A stretch of DNA of 64,000 bases from Goleter apudmare HA4340-LM2. GTDB lineage: Bacteria; Cyanobacteriota; Cyanobacteriia; Cyanobacteriales; Nostocaceae. Made by a program: the position numbers and the translations under genes. Location: positions 1 to 64,000 of the forward strand of contig JAHHHF010000089.1 in NCBI GenBank assembly GCA_019359495.1, written 5' to 3'. How positions within the stretch are numbered: position 1 is the first letter of the stretch; every line of letters begins with the position of its first letter. The notes beneath the pieces were generated by a model. It did no database searches. It was not told where the DNA came from and was given only the letters and a program-made list of their open reading frames with translations. Below, piece after piece: positions 51,353 through 61,095 of the stretch.

Positions 51353-51552
51353 AGATGATCGTGCCGAAATCGTTATAAATACAGTTTTCCCATTGGAGAC
51401 TGCTAGATAACATGGCTGTTGATGCTCAAAACCCCAAGCGCCAAATCAAAAATGCGATCGCTGGTATACTTTGTTGTTATATTCTGCCGAGTTGAAACTG
51501 AAGTAGGTAGAGCGATACTCAAGAATGAATCCTATCTTTGAGCGAATCAAGG

Positions 51553-52032
51553 TTAATTATCAGACGATTTTAAAGCCTGATCTAAAACTTGCCGTGCCTG
51601 TTCTGCTCTAGCACGCGCTTCTTGATAACGCAGGTTAGCTTGAGCAAAACTTTTGAGAACCTTAAAACCTTCCTTGAGACGAGTAATTTCTTCCTCAGTC
51701 ACTGACTCATCCGAGAACAGAATATCAATTGCCTGGCGAATTTCTAATGCTTCAGTGCGCGATTCTTGAACTTTCAGCTTGAGGGTAGCCAGGTTACTCA
51801 GAATCTGGACAGCTTGTGTAATACCATCTTCGCCGCTAGGCGTTTCAATGTTGGATTCCTTGACTTCAATTAATTGTTGAGGGCCAAATCCTTCTTCTAG
51901 TTCCGTTGGTAGCTTACCTGCATCCATCAGTTCTATCAGCTGATCCATTGCTTTTTCGCGGGCTTTGGCTGAATCTTTGCCAGAAACAGTGAGGATGATT
52001 TCTGGACTTTGAGCAAGAGTATACTGAACCAT
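51553..52032 (-). CDS. conserved cyanobacterial coiled-coil protein
   Basis: 159 residues from ATG 52032; a TTG at 52068 would add 12. The first part (YTLAQSPEIILTVSGKDSAK) is beta-like. From about residue 70 on, the protein is helical with coiled-coil character and ends in a KSSDN tail. Similar proteins exist across cyanobacteria with no known function. No enzyme motif or membrane segment is seen. Confidence 0.7.
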   Translation of the reverse strand: MVQYTLAQSPEIILTVSGKDSAKAREKAMDQLIELMDAGKLPTELEEGFGPQQLIEVKESNIETPSGEDGITQAVQILSNLATLKLKVQESRTEALEIRQAIDILFSDESVTEEEITRLKEGFKVLKSFAQANLRYQEARARAEQARQVLDQALKSSDN

Positions 52033-52148
52033 ATTTAAGGTAGGGAAGTTGCTGGTTAACCAGTCCAAGGGAAATCATCTTAACATGCAGAGAGTGGCAA
52101 CTAAAAACTATGGTAATTAAAAATAATCTTTGAGAACTGAGGAGAGCA

Positions 52149-52259
52149 ATGGCTCCCCATCCCACCATCATGCAAGCTGTTGAACCACGGGACTACCGCG
52201 TCACTGTTGGTGATGTCGTCACAAAAACATTGCCAAGAATAATTGTTTATGAGCTTTAA
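52149..52259 (+). pseudogene. partial copy of the start of the gene at 53523
   Basis: The 36-codon frame reads PTIMQAVEPRDYRVTVGDVV, matching PIMQAVEQLGYRVTVGDVAT of the membrane protein 1.4 kb downstream, at both protein and DNA levels. After GDVVTK the similarity is lost. It is a duplicated and decayed N-terminal fragment on the same strand. Confidence 0.7.
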
Positions 52260-52279
52260 AAGCGCGACATTTCTAGGAA

Positions 52280-52930
52280 TTACTCACTATCTAGACGTTG
52301 AAACACTACTGAAAGATTATTCGCTGGCATTTGGTAAATCTGTTTCAAAGTGAGATTTTGTGCGCTAGCTGCTGCCACGACATCATCTAAGTTACGCACA
52401 CCCCACTCTGGATTTTGGGCACGTAAATATTCGTCAAAAGTGGCATTACTCGCTGCTGTATGTTCTCCATTTTGTTTGAAGGGACCATACAAATACAGGA
52501 TACCTCCTGCTTTGAGAATACGACCTGCCCCTGCCATTAACCCCAGACAAGCTGACCAAGGCGAAATGTGAATCATATTAATGTTGACAATGGCGACAAT
52601 TGGCTCGCTCTCAAGCCACTGAGCTACTGCGCCTCTCTCCACTGCCCAAACTGGTTCTCTTGCATCTAGCTCAAGTGGTGCATGAACGTTATCACATACA
52701 TTGTGTTCAGTCCATGCAATAATGCTGGCTCTTGATTGCGGATTTGCATCTGTTGGTAGCCACAGACAATTCCTGAGCCTAGACGCAAAAAAAACTGCGT
52801 GTTCACCAGTACCACTTGCTATTTCTAAAATAGTGCCACTTTCCGGCAACACTTGTAAAAGTACTTCTATAATTGGTTCGCTATTCCGCGCAGTTGCTGG
52901 TGCGTATTGTCGTGCGTCTTCTGGTGCCAT
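52280..52930 (-). CDS. DUF938 SAM-dependent methyltransferase-like protein
   Basis: A 216-residue class I methyltransferase-like protein of the DUF938 family: YAPATARNSEPIIEVL, motif I in ILEIASGTGEHAVFFA, WLPTDANP, INMIHISPW and GGILYLYGPFKQNGEHTA. The substrate is unknown. It is transcribed away from the large membrane protein gene at 53523; between them lie repeats and an HsdS-like relic. Confidence 0.9.
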   Translation of the reverse strand: MAPEDARQYAPATARNSEPIIEVLLQVLPESGTILEIASGTGEHAVFFASRLRNCLWLPTDANPQSRASIIAWTEHNVCDNVHAPLELDAREPVWAVERGAVAQWLESEPIVAIVNINMIHISPWSACLGLMAGAGRILKAGGILYLYGPFKQNGEHTAASNATFDEYLRAQNPEWGVRNLDDVVAAASAQNLTLKQIYQMPANNLSVVFQRLDSE

Positions 52931-53032
52931 ATGTATCGTTATATTTAATAATTAACTATGAATCAATGGATAGATTCCAAATATCAAACGAAGAACTCTA
53001 TTTGCTATTTATAAAATATTTTCACAGAACTA

Positions 53033-53140
53033 TTAAAAGAATATCGCACCGCCCTCATCACCAACGTCGTCACAGGTAAAATCTTCATCAATTGGTTAAA
53101 CCAACAAAATTGGTGGAATATTCATACGATATATATCTGA
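53033..53140 (+). pseudogene. relic of a type I restriction S-subunit C-terminus
   Basis: LLKEYRTALITNVVTGKIFI matches the characteristic end of HsdS proteins (EYRTALISxVVTGKIDVR). Only about 35 codons remain open, and a stop lies just upstream in this frame. Nothing else of an hsd locus is present. The match is short but distinctive. Confidence 0.5.
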
Positions 53141-53210
53141 AAAGTTATATAAAAAGTAGGTTGGGTTGATGTAAGCGTAGCGCACCCTGCATATACTACT
53201 TTTAAACGCA

Positions 53211-53247
53211 GAGTCTCGCGGAGGTAAACGCAGAGGTACGCAGAGTT
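53211..53247. repeat. short ACGCAGAG-type tandem repeat
   Basis: AACGCAGAG, GGAGGTAAACGCAGAGG and TACGCAGAG recur within 37 bp, a motif spread widely in cyanobacterial intergenic DNA. From 53141 to 53522 no gene is seen; at 53370-53400 a small hairpin (GAGGAAACCTC) occurs. Confidence 0.6.
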
Positions 53248-53522
53248 TTTGTTCAGGTTTTCGCTTTGAGTTTATGCAATGGTGCAAATTTTAGAGATTA
53301 GCTGTTTGGAGTATAATTTAATGACACATTGGCAGCGATCGCCGATTGCTAAAATTAATCTTACATCCTGTGTGGACTGAGGAAACCTCACAGGACACCC
53401 CGTTCTGAACAGGTTGACATAGGGTAACTTAGAGCAGCCATCTGAATACCCCAGGTAATTTGTGTTAACTTGAGCTAAGGGAGAGTACCAGCGTTATTCC
53501 TGGGTTGCTTGGAGGATGTCAA

Positions 53523-54824
53523 ATGCCAGTGAACAGCATAAATAAACCCATCATGCAAGCTGTGGAACAACTGGGCTACCGCGTCACCGTTGGTGATGTC
53601 GCCACCCAGGCAGGATTAAATGTTGCAGAAGCTGGGCAAGGCTTATTAGTCCTAGCGTCAGATGCTGGCGGACATTTGCAGGTAGCAGAATCTGGTGATA
53701 TTGTTTACCAATTTCCGCAAAATTTCCGGACTATTTTAAGAAACAAGTATTGGCAATTGCGGTTGCAAGAATGGTGGCAGAAGCTTTGGAGTGTTCTGTT
53801 TTACCTGATTCGCATTTCCTTTGGAGTATTATTAATTGTTTCTATCGCCCTGATTACAATCACTATTATTATCATCATTACTGCGGCTAACTCAGATCGT
53901 GACGGTAATAATCGGGGTGGTAACTCTAGTGGTTTTAGCGGGTTTTTCTTCTTCCCAGATTTATTTTGGTATTTTAGACCAGATTATAGTAGAAACTATC
54001 AGGAAAGACGGCGTGAAAGACGTCAACAAAGTGAGCTAAATTTCTTTGAGGCTGTATTTTCGTTTTTATTTGGTGACGGTGATCCTAATTACAACTTAGA
54101 AGAACGTCGTTGGCAAGAAATCGCTACTGTAATTCGTAATCATCGTGGTGCAATTGTCGCCGAACAAATTGCCCCCTACTTAGATAATCTTGGTGAAAGT
54201 TATCAACAAGAGTATGAGGACTATATGTTACCCGTACTCACAAAATTCAACGGGCAGCCGGCAGTAAGTCCAGAAGGGCAAATTGTCTATTACTTTCCTG
54301 AGTTGCAGGTAAAAGCCACGAAAAAGCGCCGTCAGTCAGTACCAGCGTATTTGGAAGAATTCCCTTGGCGTTTTAGTGCCGCTAGTTCTGGACAAATTAT
54401 GCTGAGTGCAGGGTTGGGCGCGGTTAATTTGGTTGGTGCTTTAGTATTGGGTGGTTTATTGCGAGATGGGACAGTTGCCGCCCAAATAGGGGGGCTGGTA
54501 GCTTTTGTACAAGGTATTTATTGGTTACTATTGGCTTACGGTATTGGTTTTTTGGGCATACCATTAGCGCGTTATTTCTGGATTAAATGGCGGAATAAAA
54601 CACTTTTTACCCGTAACCGCGATCGCCTCTCCCGCGCTAGAGTATTAGTCAACTCAGATGCGGCTTTAGAACAAAAAATTGCTTACGCCAGTCAGTTTGC
54701 GGCGGAAAAAGTGATCGGAAAAGAAGACTTGGTGTATTCTAGCGAAACTGACTTACTGGAACAAGAAGCTGAACGTTCTGCACAAATTGATGCTGAATGG
54801 CAACGGCGATTGGATCAGTCTTAA
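53523..54824 (+). CDS. conserved cyanobacterial/plastid membrane protein (At5g03900-like)
   Basis: 433 residues from ATG 53523, which has an ideal GGAGG ribosome site. The N-terminal domain (about 1-75) resembles a winged-helix-like cytoplasmic module (MQAVEQLGYRVTVGDVATQA, GLNVAEAGQGLLVLA). Membrane helices lie at about 95-122, 295-318 and 325-350. A glycine/phenylalanine-rich loop (about 130-150) and a charged helical region (about 155-270) are between them. The C-terminus is highly charged. It looks like the cyanobacterial relative of a chloroplast protein family of unknown function that includes Arabidopsis At5g03900. A decayed copy of its start lies upstream at 52149. Confidence 0.75.
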   Translation: MPVNSINKPIMQAVEQLGYRVTVGDVATQAGLNVAEAGQGLLVLASDAGGHLQVAESGDIVYQFPQNFRTILRNKYWQLRLQEWWQKLWSVLFYLIRISFGVLLIVSIALITITIIIIITAANSDRDGNNRGGNSSGFSGFFFFPDLFWYFRPDYSRNYQERRRERRQQSELNFFEAVFSFLFGDGDPNYNLEERRWQEIATVIRNHRGAIVAEQIAPYLDNLGESYQQEYEDYMLPVLTKFNGQPAVSPEGQIVYYFPELQVKATKKRRQSVPAYLEEFPWRFSAASSGQIMLSAGLGAVNLVGALVLGGLLRDGTVAAQIGGLVAFVQGIYWLLLAYGIGFLGIPLARYFWIKWRNKTLFTRNRDRLSRARVLVNSDAALEQKIAYASQFAAEKVIGKEDLVYSSETDLLEQEAERSAQIDAEWQRRLDQS

Positions 54825-54875
54825 GCTCGACTTAATCCAAAATTAAGAACTTGGTTTTCCTTATAAAGCAAAAAC

Positions 54876-54912
54876 TTATTCTATGTCACTGAGCATCAGT
54901 GACATGGAATAA
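54876..54912. terminator. bidirectional terminator between convergent genes
   Basis: TTATTCTATGTCACTGA (54876-54892) pairs with TCAGTGACATGGAATAA (54896-54912) across a 3-nt loop, with a single G-U pair. It is flanked by A/T-rich tails and lies midway between the genes ending at 54824 and 54988. Confidence 0.85.
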
Positions 54913-54987
54913 ATAAAATCACATTCATGCCAATGTTTTAGTTATGCGATCGCCTTTTTGAAAAACTGATTCTATATTCCATATAGA

Positions 54988-57834
54988 CTATAAATATTGT
55001 TCTATAAACATTTTGAGATGCTTAATTTGAAAGCCCTTAGCGAATTTAGTAATTTGTTGAGTAAATGGAGAAAACTCACTATTTAGATTTTCAATTCTTG
55101 CTAGTTCTTGAAGTAAATCGTTAACCAAACCTTTGCGGCTTAACTCATAAAGTAAAACCAGATCTTCATGACATGGTGGTACAATTTTAGCAGCATCTAT
55201 AGCAATTTTTTTCTGTTGGCGATTATTTTTTCCCTCCAAAGCTTCCTCATATATCCACTCTAGTTGTAGATGTATGCTTAATGCTTCTAATAGGCTATCA
55301 ACCTGCACAGGTTTAGGTAAAAATTCATTAGCTCCAGCCTCTAAACTTTTATGCTTATCTGATTCAAATACGCTGGCTGAAGACACAACAATAGGTAAAT
55401 TCTGGAATATAGGTGATTGTCGCAGATTTGTGATCATTTGATAACCATCCATAACTGGCATAGCAATATCAGTTATAATCAAATCCGGTTTGAACTCGAC
55501 AGCCTTTTCAATGCCTTGTTTACCGTGTTCTGCTTCCTGCATTTCAAAGCCGATAGGCTCCAGAAGATTGACAATAAATGAGCGATTTTCCCAGCGATCA
55601 TCAACAATTAAAACTTTTCGTTTTACACCAGTAAAACCAATAATTTGTCCTTCTTGAGAAACAGAGGTTATCTTTTGCCAATCTTGAGATTTTGCTAATT
55701 CAACATCAAACCAAAAAGTGCTTCCTTTCCCTAGTTGGCTAGTTACTTCTAAAGTGCTACCCATCATCTGGATAATCTTTTGACTAATCGCTAAACCTAA
55801 TCCGGTTCCTTCTGATTGCTTGTTGACATTTCCAACTTGTTCAAATGGTAAAAAGATAGTTTCAATTTGATCTTGAGCAATACCAATACCAGTATCTTTT
55901 ATTTCAAAACAAATTTGATATATTGGATTTTCTTGTAAAGTAAAGCTTTGAACGTTTTGGCATTTCACGGAAAAAACTACTTTCCCAGTGTCTGTGAATT
56001 TGATAGCATTACCGATTAAATTAATTAGCACCTGCCGCAATCTTTTTTGATCTGCATAAATAGCTTCGGGAAGCCCAGCATCTAATTGATAAATAAAATC
56101 GATACCTTTTTGTTCAGCTTTAATACTACAAATCTCAACAACACCTTGCAAGAACGAATGAAAATGAAAATCTACAGCATGTAATTCCATTTTCTGAGCT
56201 TCAATTTTAGAAATATCTAGAATATCATTGATTAATGTGAGCAGATGGGATGCACATTGACTAATAATACTAATACCTTTTTGTTCTTTATCTGCCAAAT
56301 TTTTTGAGCGGTTAAGAATTTGAGCATATCCTAAAATGCCATTGAGAGGAGTACGCAATTCATGACTCATATTTGCTAGAAACTCACTCTTGGCTATGTT
56401 TGCCTGATCGGCTGCCTCTTTGGAATTTTTCAGTTCTTTAGTACGTTCTTCAACTCTAATTTCCAGTTCCTCATTAGTTCTAGCTAGTTTAGCAAAAGAT
56501 TCTCGTAATTGCTGGGACATCTTGTTGAATAAATATCCCAAACGACCTAATTCATTGGGACAGTTTACATCAACTTTAATGTCTAAATTACCAGTAGAAA
56601 CAGTCTCAGTTGCTGCCATGAGTTTATTTAATGGAGTAGCGATTTGATGATGTAAAATCAAGAACACTACTATAATTTCAGTCACAAGTGCGCCTAGTCC
56701 CAGCAATAGAATTAAACGTGCTGCAGCAAAGGCTTCTTGAGTTAACAGAGATTTAGGCAAAACTGTGACTAAATACCAATCTGGCTCGTCAATTGTAGTC
56801 ACAGCTAGGTATTCGTCATACTCAGAGTTGTCAATTACGCGGTTTACTGATGTATTAGTGACTAAGTGAAAAATTCGACGTAGATGAGCATCACCCGATT
56901 GCCCAATAGAAAACTGACCATTTGTCTGTTTAATCTCTTGTATCAGAGCAGGATGGACTACTAAACGTCCATCTTTTCTAAAGATTATGTTGTATGTACC
57001 TTTAAGCACATCATTCAGCGTGCGATCGCGCAACTCAGCAATCAAAATATCATGTCCAAGTGTGGCGATATGCTTACCATCTACATCCAAGGGCGTTACA
57101 CAAGATGCCATCCAAGCAGCAGCTACTTGGTCGTAATAAATCCCCGTCCAGACGGTTTTGCGCTCAGGACTATAAATTGGTCGGGTAATTTGAAAGGACT
57201 CATCATCGGTGACGAGGAACGACTCTCTGGAGGGTGCCTTCAATGCCCATGGATACTCGTGCATGTACATTACCATTCCATTCTCTGGAATTTGGGTGTA
57301 GCTGTTGGCAAAGCGATTGCGCCATGCAGGTCCATAAGCGCTGAGAGTATCGTAATACGCTAAGACTCGGCGGCGCATATCAGCATCGACTTTGACATTT
57401 TTACCCAGAAACACACCTGGAGTTTTGTCAAGTTTAAATATTTCAGGACGGTTGCGAATCGTACCGTCCTTGTATGTGGTAAATAACCGATCAAACTCAA
57501 CTTTGGGATCGCGATTGCCTAGTCCTTTGAGTCGCTCTAGTAAGGACTGCTTTAACAAGACATGATTATCTTCAGCCAGGGTAAATATTGATCTCTCGCG
57601 CTGCGCTCTTAGCTTTACATATTGTCTAAGCTGTACTAGAGACTGATCTGTCACTCGTGAAATCACTTGGAAGTAACCAATTCCAGTTGATGCAACTATG
57701 ACTATACCCATGCTAATTGCTGTTTTAATTAGCGTTTGTTGAGTCAGAGATCCTTTATGCTTGCTTTGCTCATCACTTTCAACCTGCTTAACAGATACAG
57801 GTGATTTAAAATTTTTCAACCAACGTTTGTTCAT
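54988..57834 (-). CDS. membrane hybrid histidine kinase (Cache-HAMP-HisKA-HATPase-REC)
   Basis: 948 residues from ATG 57834 (TTG at 57846 possible). A first membrane helix (about 34-55) and a second (about 365-390) enclose a dCache-like extracytoplasmic sensor (about 60-360, with [14 protein letters not shown] near its end). HAMP follows (about 390-450), then a coiled coil, HisKA with His491 ([20 protein letters not shown]), HATPase ([25 protein letters not shown]), a receiver with Asp789 ([13 protein letters not shown]) and a 105-residue helical tail. The ligand is probably a small external molecule. It starts 51 bp after the NRPS-like gene on the same strand, which suggests co-expression. 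Confidence 0.93.
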   Translation of the reverse strand: MNKRWLKNFKSPVSVKQVESDEQSKHKGSLTQQTLIKTAISMGIVIVASTGIGYFQVISRVTDQSLVQLRQYVKLRAQRERSIFTLAEDNHVLLKQSLLERLKGLGNRDPKVEFDRLFTTYKDGTIRNRPEIFKLDKTPGVFLGKNVKVDADMRRRVLAYYDTLSAYGPAWRNRFANSYTQIPENGMVMYMHEYPWALKAPSRESFLVTDDESFQITRPIYSPERKTVWTGIYYDQVAAAWMASCVTPLDVDGKHIATLGHDILIAELRDRTLNDVLKGTYNIIFRKDGRLVVHPALIQEIKQTNGQFSIGQSGDAHLRRIFHLVTNTSVNRVIDNSEYDEYLAVTTIDEPDWYLVTVLPKSLLTQEAFAAARLILLLGLGALVTEIIVVFLILHHQIATPLNKLMAATETVSTGNLDIKVDVNCPNELGRLGYLFNKMSQQLRESFAKLARTNEELEIRVEERTKELKNSKEAADQANIAKSEFLANMSHELRTPLNGILGYAQILNRSKNLADKEQKGISIISQCASHLLTLINDILDISKIEAQKMELHAVDFHFHSFLQGVVEICSIKAEQKGIDFIYQLDAGLPEAIYADQKRLRQVLINLIGNAIKFTDTGKVVFSVKCQNVQSFTLQENPIYQICFEIKDTGIGIAQDQIETIFLPFEQVGNVNKQSEGTGLGLAISQKIIQMMGSTLEVTSQLGKGSTFWFDVELAKSQDWQKITSVSQEGQIIGFTGVKRKVLIVDDRWENRSFIVNLLEPIGFEMQEAEHGKQGIEKAVEFKPDLIITDIAMPVMDGYQMITNLRQSPIFQNLPIVVSSASVFESDKHKSLEAGANEFLPKPVQVDSLLEALSIHLQLEWIYEEALEGKNNRQQKKIAIDAAKIVPPCHEDLVLLYELSRKGLVNDLLQELARIENLNSEFSPFTQQITKFAKGFQIKHLKMFIEQYL

Positions 57835-57884
57835 TCCGACATCCAAAAAATTTTTCTTTAAAGTACAAATCTACTAAAATATTG

Positions 57885-60800
57885 TCAAATTACCTGACTA
57901 TTTATGAGTGAACTCTCTTGAGTTAAGAAACCGCAACGCATGAAATAGGACAAATAAGCCTTGAGCACAGAAGAGTTAATTGGAGGACAGATAATATCAC
58001 TTCCCGCCAGCCCTAATTGTGTGTTACTGGAATCAAACACTTGGGATGATGCCAGGGCTGTTGTCTCAATAAAAGTTTGTTGCTTATTTAATACCTTCTG
58101 AGTAAACAAAGATGCCATCGGTGTTAAAGCATTCTCTTGAGGCATATCAAGTAGTTTTGCCTGCCATTGGTGGAAAGGAATAGAAGTAACCGGATATCCC
58201 AGTGAGTTAAGGTCTGCCGCTAGCTGGTTGATCGATAATGCATAAGGACTTAATAAATGAAATGTTTTGCCATAGCACTCTGGCTGACGTGACAAATATT
58301 CTACTGACCGAGCCACATAGTCTACAGGAGCAAGGTTCATATTCAGATCCCATTTAGGTGCACAACCCATTTGGATGAACCCTTTGATCATTCTGCTAAT
58401 CATGTTACTGGGCTGGAAGGCACCCGTTTGACTATGTCCTGTAATCATTCCCAAACGATAAATACAGACAGGTAAACCGCGATCGCGTGCTGCCATAACT
58501 AATTTTTCAGCAACCCATTTACTTTGGGAATAACCATCTAAATATCCTTCACCACTGAGAATATCCTCTGTTTCTAAAATTAATTTCTTCTCCTCATATT
58601 CTGAGGATTGAAAGACATCTAAAGTCGAAATATGGTGAACTGGAATGGTTTTTGCATGAACTGCTAGACGCAACACTTCCCTCGTGCCAACAACGTTTGT
58701 TTCCCGCAAAGCAATGTAGGGATAAACCAAATTTACATACGCACCACTGTGATAAATTACCTCAATCCGATCTGCTAACTCCCTAAACTGCACCTCTGAT
58801 AGTCCTAACAAAGGCTTTGATAAATCTCCTACCACAGGGACAATTCTGGAGCCAAAAGTCTCCTGCCAAATTTCATAACTTTCTAGACTTTTACGCAGTC
58901 GAGTACTAGCTGCTTCTAAACTATTAGCACGGACTAGACAGTAAACAGTTGCCTGTGGATTCTGACATAGCAATTCGTTTAGAAGAAAAGCACCAATAAA
59001 GCCTGTTGCACCAGTCAAGAAGATGCGCTGAGGTTTAGTCTGGGCAATAGTTAGCGGGTGAATTGTTTGTTCTAAGATTGCATCAGCCCGCATTTCGTCG
59101 AGGTTAGTTTCAAATTTAGCCGCAGAATTAGAAGTTGGAACAGCCTGAATTATTTCAGCTAATTCAGCAATTGTAGGCGCTTTAAATAAGCAATCTAAGG
59201 GCAATTCCATTTTTAGTATTTCATGTATGCGGTGCAATAACAAGGCTGAAGTGAGTGAATCACCTCCCGATTCAAAAAAGTTTTGGTAAACACCAACTTC
59301 CACACCTAAAATAGCAGCCCAAATTTGGCTCAGTTGTCTCTCTATCTCTGTTCTAGGAGATACAAATTTCTCCATTAAATCCAGGGTTGGAACTGGTAAT
59401 GCTCGACGATCAACTTTACAGTTAGGAGTTAGTGGCAACTTATCCATAAAGACCACAATGGCAGGAACCATGTAATCAGGTAGTTTTTCTTTCAGCCATC
59501 CCCTTAACTGTGCTGGATGTATATTTTTTTCTTGCGAATTCAACACTACATAGGCCACTAAACGCAGATCTCCAGGAGAGTCTTCTCTAGCGACTACTAC
59601 ACATTCCTGTACTTGAGGATGCTGCGATAGTGTTGCTTCAATATCTCCTAATTCAATCCGATACCCACGAATTTTTACTTGATGGTCCATCCGTCCAATG
59701 ATGAAAACACTACCGTTTGGTAAATAACGAGCTAAATCACCTGTTTTATAAAGACGGGCAGTTGGATCATTGCTAAAAGGGTCAGTAACGAACTTTTCAG
59801 ATGTGAGTTCAGGACGATTCCCATAGCCTCGTGCTAGTCCCAAACCACCTATATAAAGTTGTCCTTCATCTTCGCCAACTACAGGTTCTAAAGTGTCATC
59901 CTTGCGGCGAGCTGGTTCTTTAATTACATATATTTGAGTATTTAAAATAGGGTGGCCAATAGGTATTGGTTGGTCACCAGGCTCCACCTGATAAACGGTT
60001 GACCAAATAGTAGTCTCTGTTGGACCATACATATTCCAAACCGAAGAACTCCTTTCTAATAACTGATTTGCCAGATGACGAGTCAGAGGTTCTCCGCCAC
60101 AAAGAATTTTCAGATTTTGATTGCCTTGCCAACCAACTGCTAACAACATACGCCAGGTTGCTGGTGTAGCTTGCATGACGGTAGCATTAGATTTATTGAT
60201 GATTTTAGACAGTTGAATTGCGTCGGTTGCGACTTCACGGCTCACTATAACAGTGGTAGCTCCTACAATCAGGGGCAGGAAGAGTTCTAAAACAGCAATA
60301 TCAAAAGAAATAGTAGTCACTGCCAGAAGAACATCTTGATCTGTCAAGCCAGGCTCTTGTTGCATAGAGAGCAAGAAATTAACAACCGCCGCATGAATAA
60401 TTTGTACCCCTTTAGGTTTCCCGGTCGAGCCGGAAGTGTAAATGGTATACGCCAAATTATTGGAGGACACTAAGTTGATTGGATTTTCCTTGCTACAGCA
60501 AGCGATCGCTTCCCCATCACTATCTAGAGCAACGATTTTAGCTGAGTGTTGAGTAAGTTTGTCTGACAAATGCTGCTGAGTGATCAAAACAGGTAGTTGC
60601 GAGTCTTCTAACATAAAAGCTAGGCGCTCTGAGGGATAAGATGGATCGAGAGGAACGTAGGCACCGCCTGCTTTCAGGATTGCCAACAAGCCAATTACCG
60701 TCAAGAGCGATCGCTCCACGCAAATACCCACTAATGTTTCTGAGCCAACTCCTAAGGATTGCAGATAATGTGCTAGTTGGTTAGCTTTTTCATTTAGATC

Positions 60801-60911
60801 TCGGTACGTTAATTGCTGATTCTGAAAAATAACAGCGACTTTATCAGGTGTTAGGGATACTTGGCTCTCAACTAATTGATGAATGCTCAAGTTTTTATCA
60901 TTAATTAACAT
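57885..60911 (-). CDS. NRPS-like A-T-R enzyme (adenylation, thiolation, thioester reductase)
   Basis: A 1008-residue single-module megasynthase. The adenylation domain (about 10-510) has YTIYTSGSTGKPKGVQ, NMYGPTETTIWST, KTGDLARYLPNG and KIRGYRIELGDIE. The carrier domain (about 520-595) has the phosphopantetheine Ser552 in FFESGGDSLTS. The C-terminal SDR-type reductase (about 625-985) has FLTGATGFIGAFLLNELL and the YSQSK catalytic pair. No condensation domain is present. The nine binding-pocket residues read as D-I-L-Q-L-G-M-I-W, close to the known glycine code (D-I-L-Q-L-G-L-I-W). The enzyme would load an amino acid, possibly glycine, and release it as an aldehyde or alcohol. The neighbours on both sides are sensor kinases and a diguanylate cyclase. 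Confidence 0.9.
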   Translation of the reverse strand: MLINDKNLSIHQLVESQVSLTPDKVAVIFQNQQLTYRDLNEKANQLAHYLQSLGVGSETLVGICVERSLLTVIGLLAILKAGGAYVPLDPSYPSERLAFMLEDSQLPVLITQQHLSDKLTQHSAKIVALDSDGEAIACCSKENPINLVSSNNLAYTIYTSGSTGKPKGVQIIHAAVVNFLLSMQQEPGLTDQDVLLAVTTISFDIAVLELFLPLIVGATTVIVSREVATDAIQLSKIINKSNATVMQATPATWRMLLAVGWQGNQNLKILCGGEPLTRHLANQLLERSSSVWNMYGPTETTIWSTVYQVEPGDQPIPIGHPILNTQIYVIKEPARRKDDTLEPVVGEDEGQLYIGGLGLARGYGNRPELTSEKFVTDPFSNDPTARLYKTGDLARYLPNGSVFIIGRMDHQVKIRGYRIELGDIEATLSQHPQVQECVVVAREDSPGDLRLVAYVVLNSQEKNIHPAQLRGWLKEKLPDYMVPAIVVFMDKLPLTPNCKVDRRALPVPTLDLMEKFVSPRTEIERQLSQIWAAILGVEVGVYQNFFESGGDSLTSALLLHRIHEILKMELPLDCLFKAPTIAELAEIIQAVPTSNSAAKFETNLDEMRADAILEQTIHPLTIAQTKPQRIFLTGATGFIGAFLLNELLCQNPQATVYCLVRANSLEAASTRLRKSLESYEIWQETFGSRIVPVVGDLSKPLLGLSEVQFRELADRIEVIYHSGAYVNLVYPYIALRETNVVGTREVLRLAVHAKTIPVHHISTLDVFQSSEYEEKKLILETEDILSGEGYLDGYSQSKWVAEKLVMAARDRGLPVCIYRLGMITGHSQTGAFQPSNMISRMIKGFIQMGCAPKWDLNMNLAPVDYVARSVEYLSRQPECYGKTFHLLSPYALSINQLAADLNSLGYPVTSIPFHQWQAKLLDMPQENALTPMASLFTQKVLNKQQTFIETTALASSQVFDSSNTQLGLAGSDIICPPINSSVLKAYLSYFMRCGFLTQESSLINSQVI

Positions 60912-61095
60912 GTTTTCCTAATTAAAATTACTAAAATTTGCTAGTCAAATACGCCGCACGAGCCACTAAAAGTTAGCCATGTTTTTTTTGTGCGATTTTT
61001 AAGTAAATTCGCATCTTTTCCATTCCATATCCCGCATAATCTTTTTTACATTTCAAAAAACTAGTTAATAAATATCATGCAATTCAAGTTTGATA

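Noticed and set aside
51412-51495. 27-codon plus-strand frame MAVDAQNPKRQIKNAIAGIL and following
   Set aside because: It has a plausible beginning but no clear ribosome site, and it is too short to support as a gene.
53370-53400. GAGGAAACCTC hairpin thought to be part of an RNase P or other structured RNA
   Set aside because: Only the small stem is present and none of the conserved RNase P, tmRNA or 6S sequences surround it.
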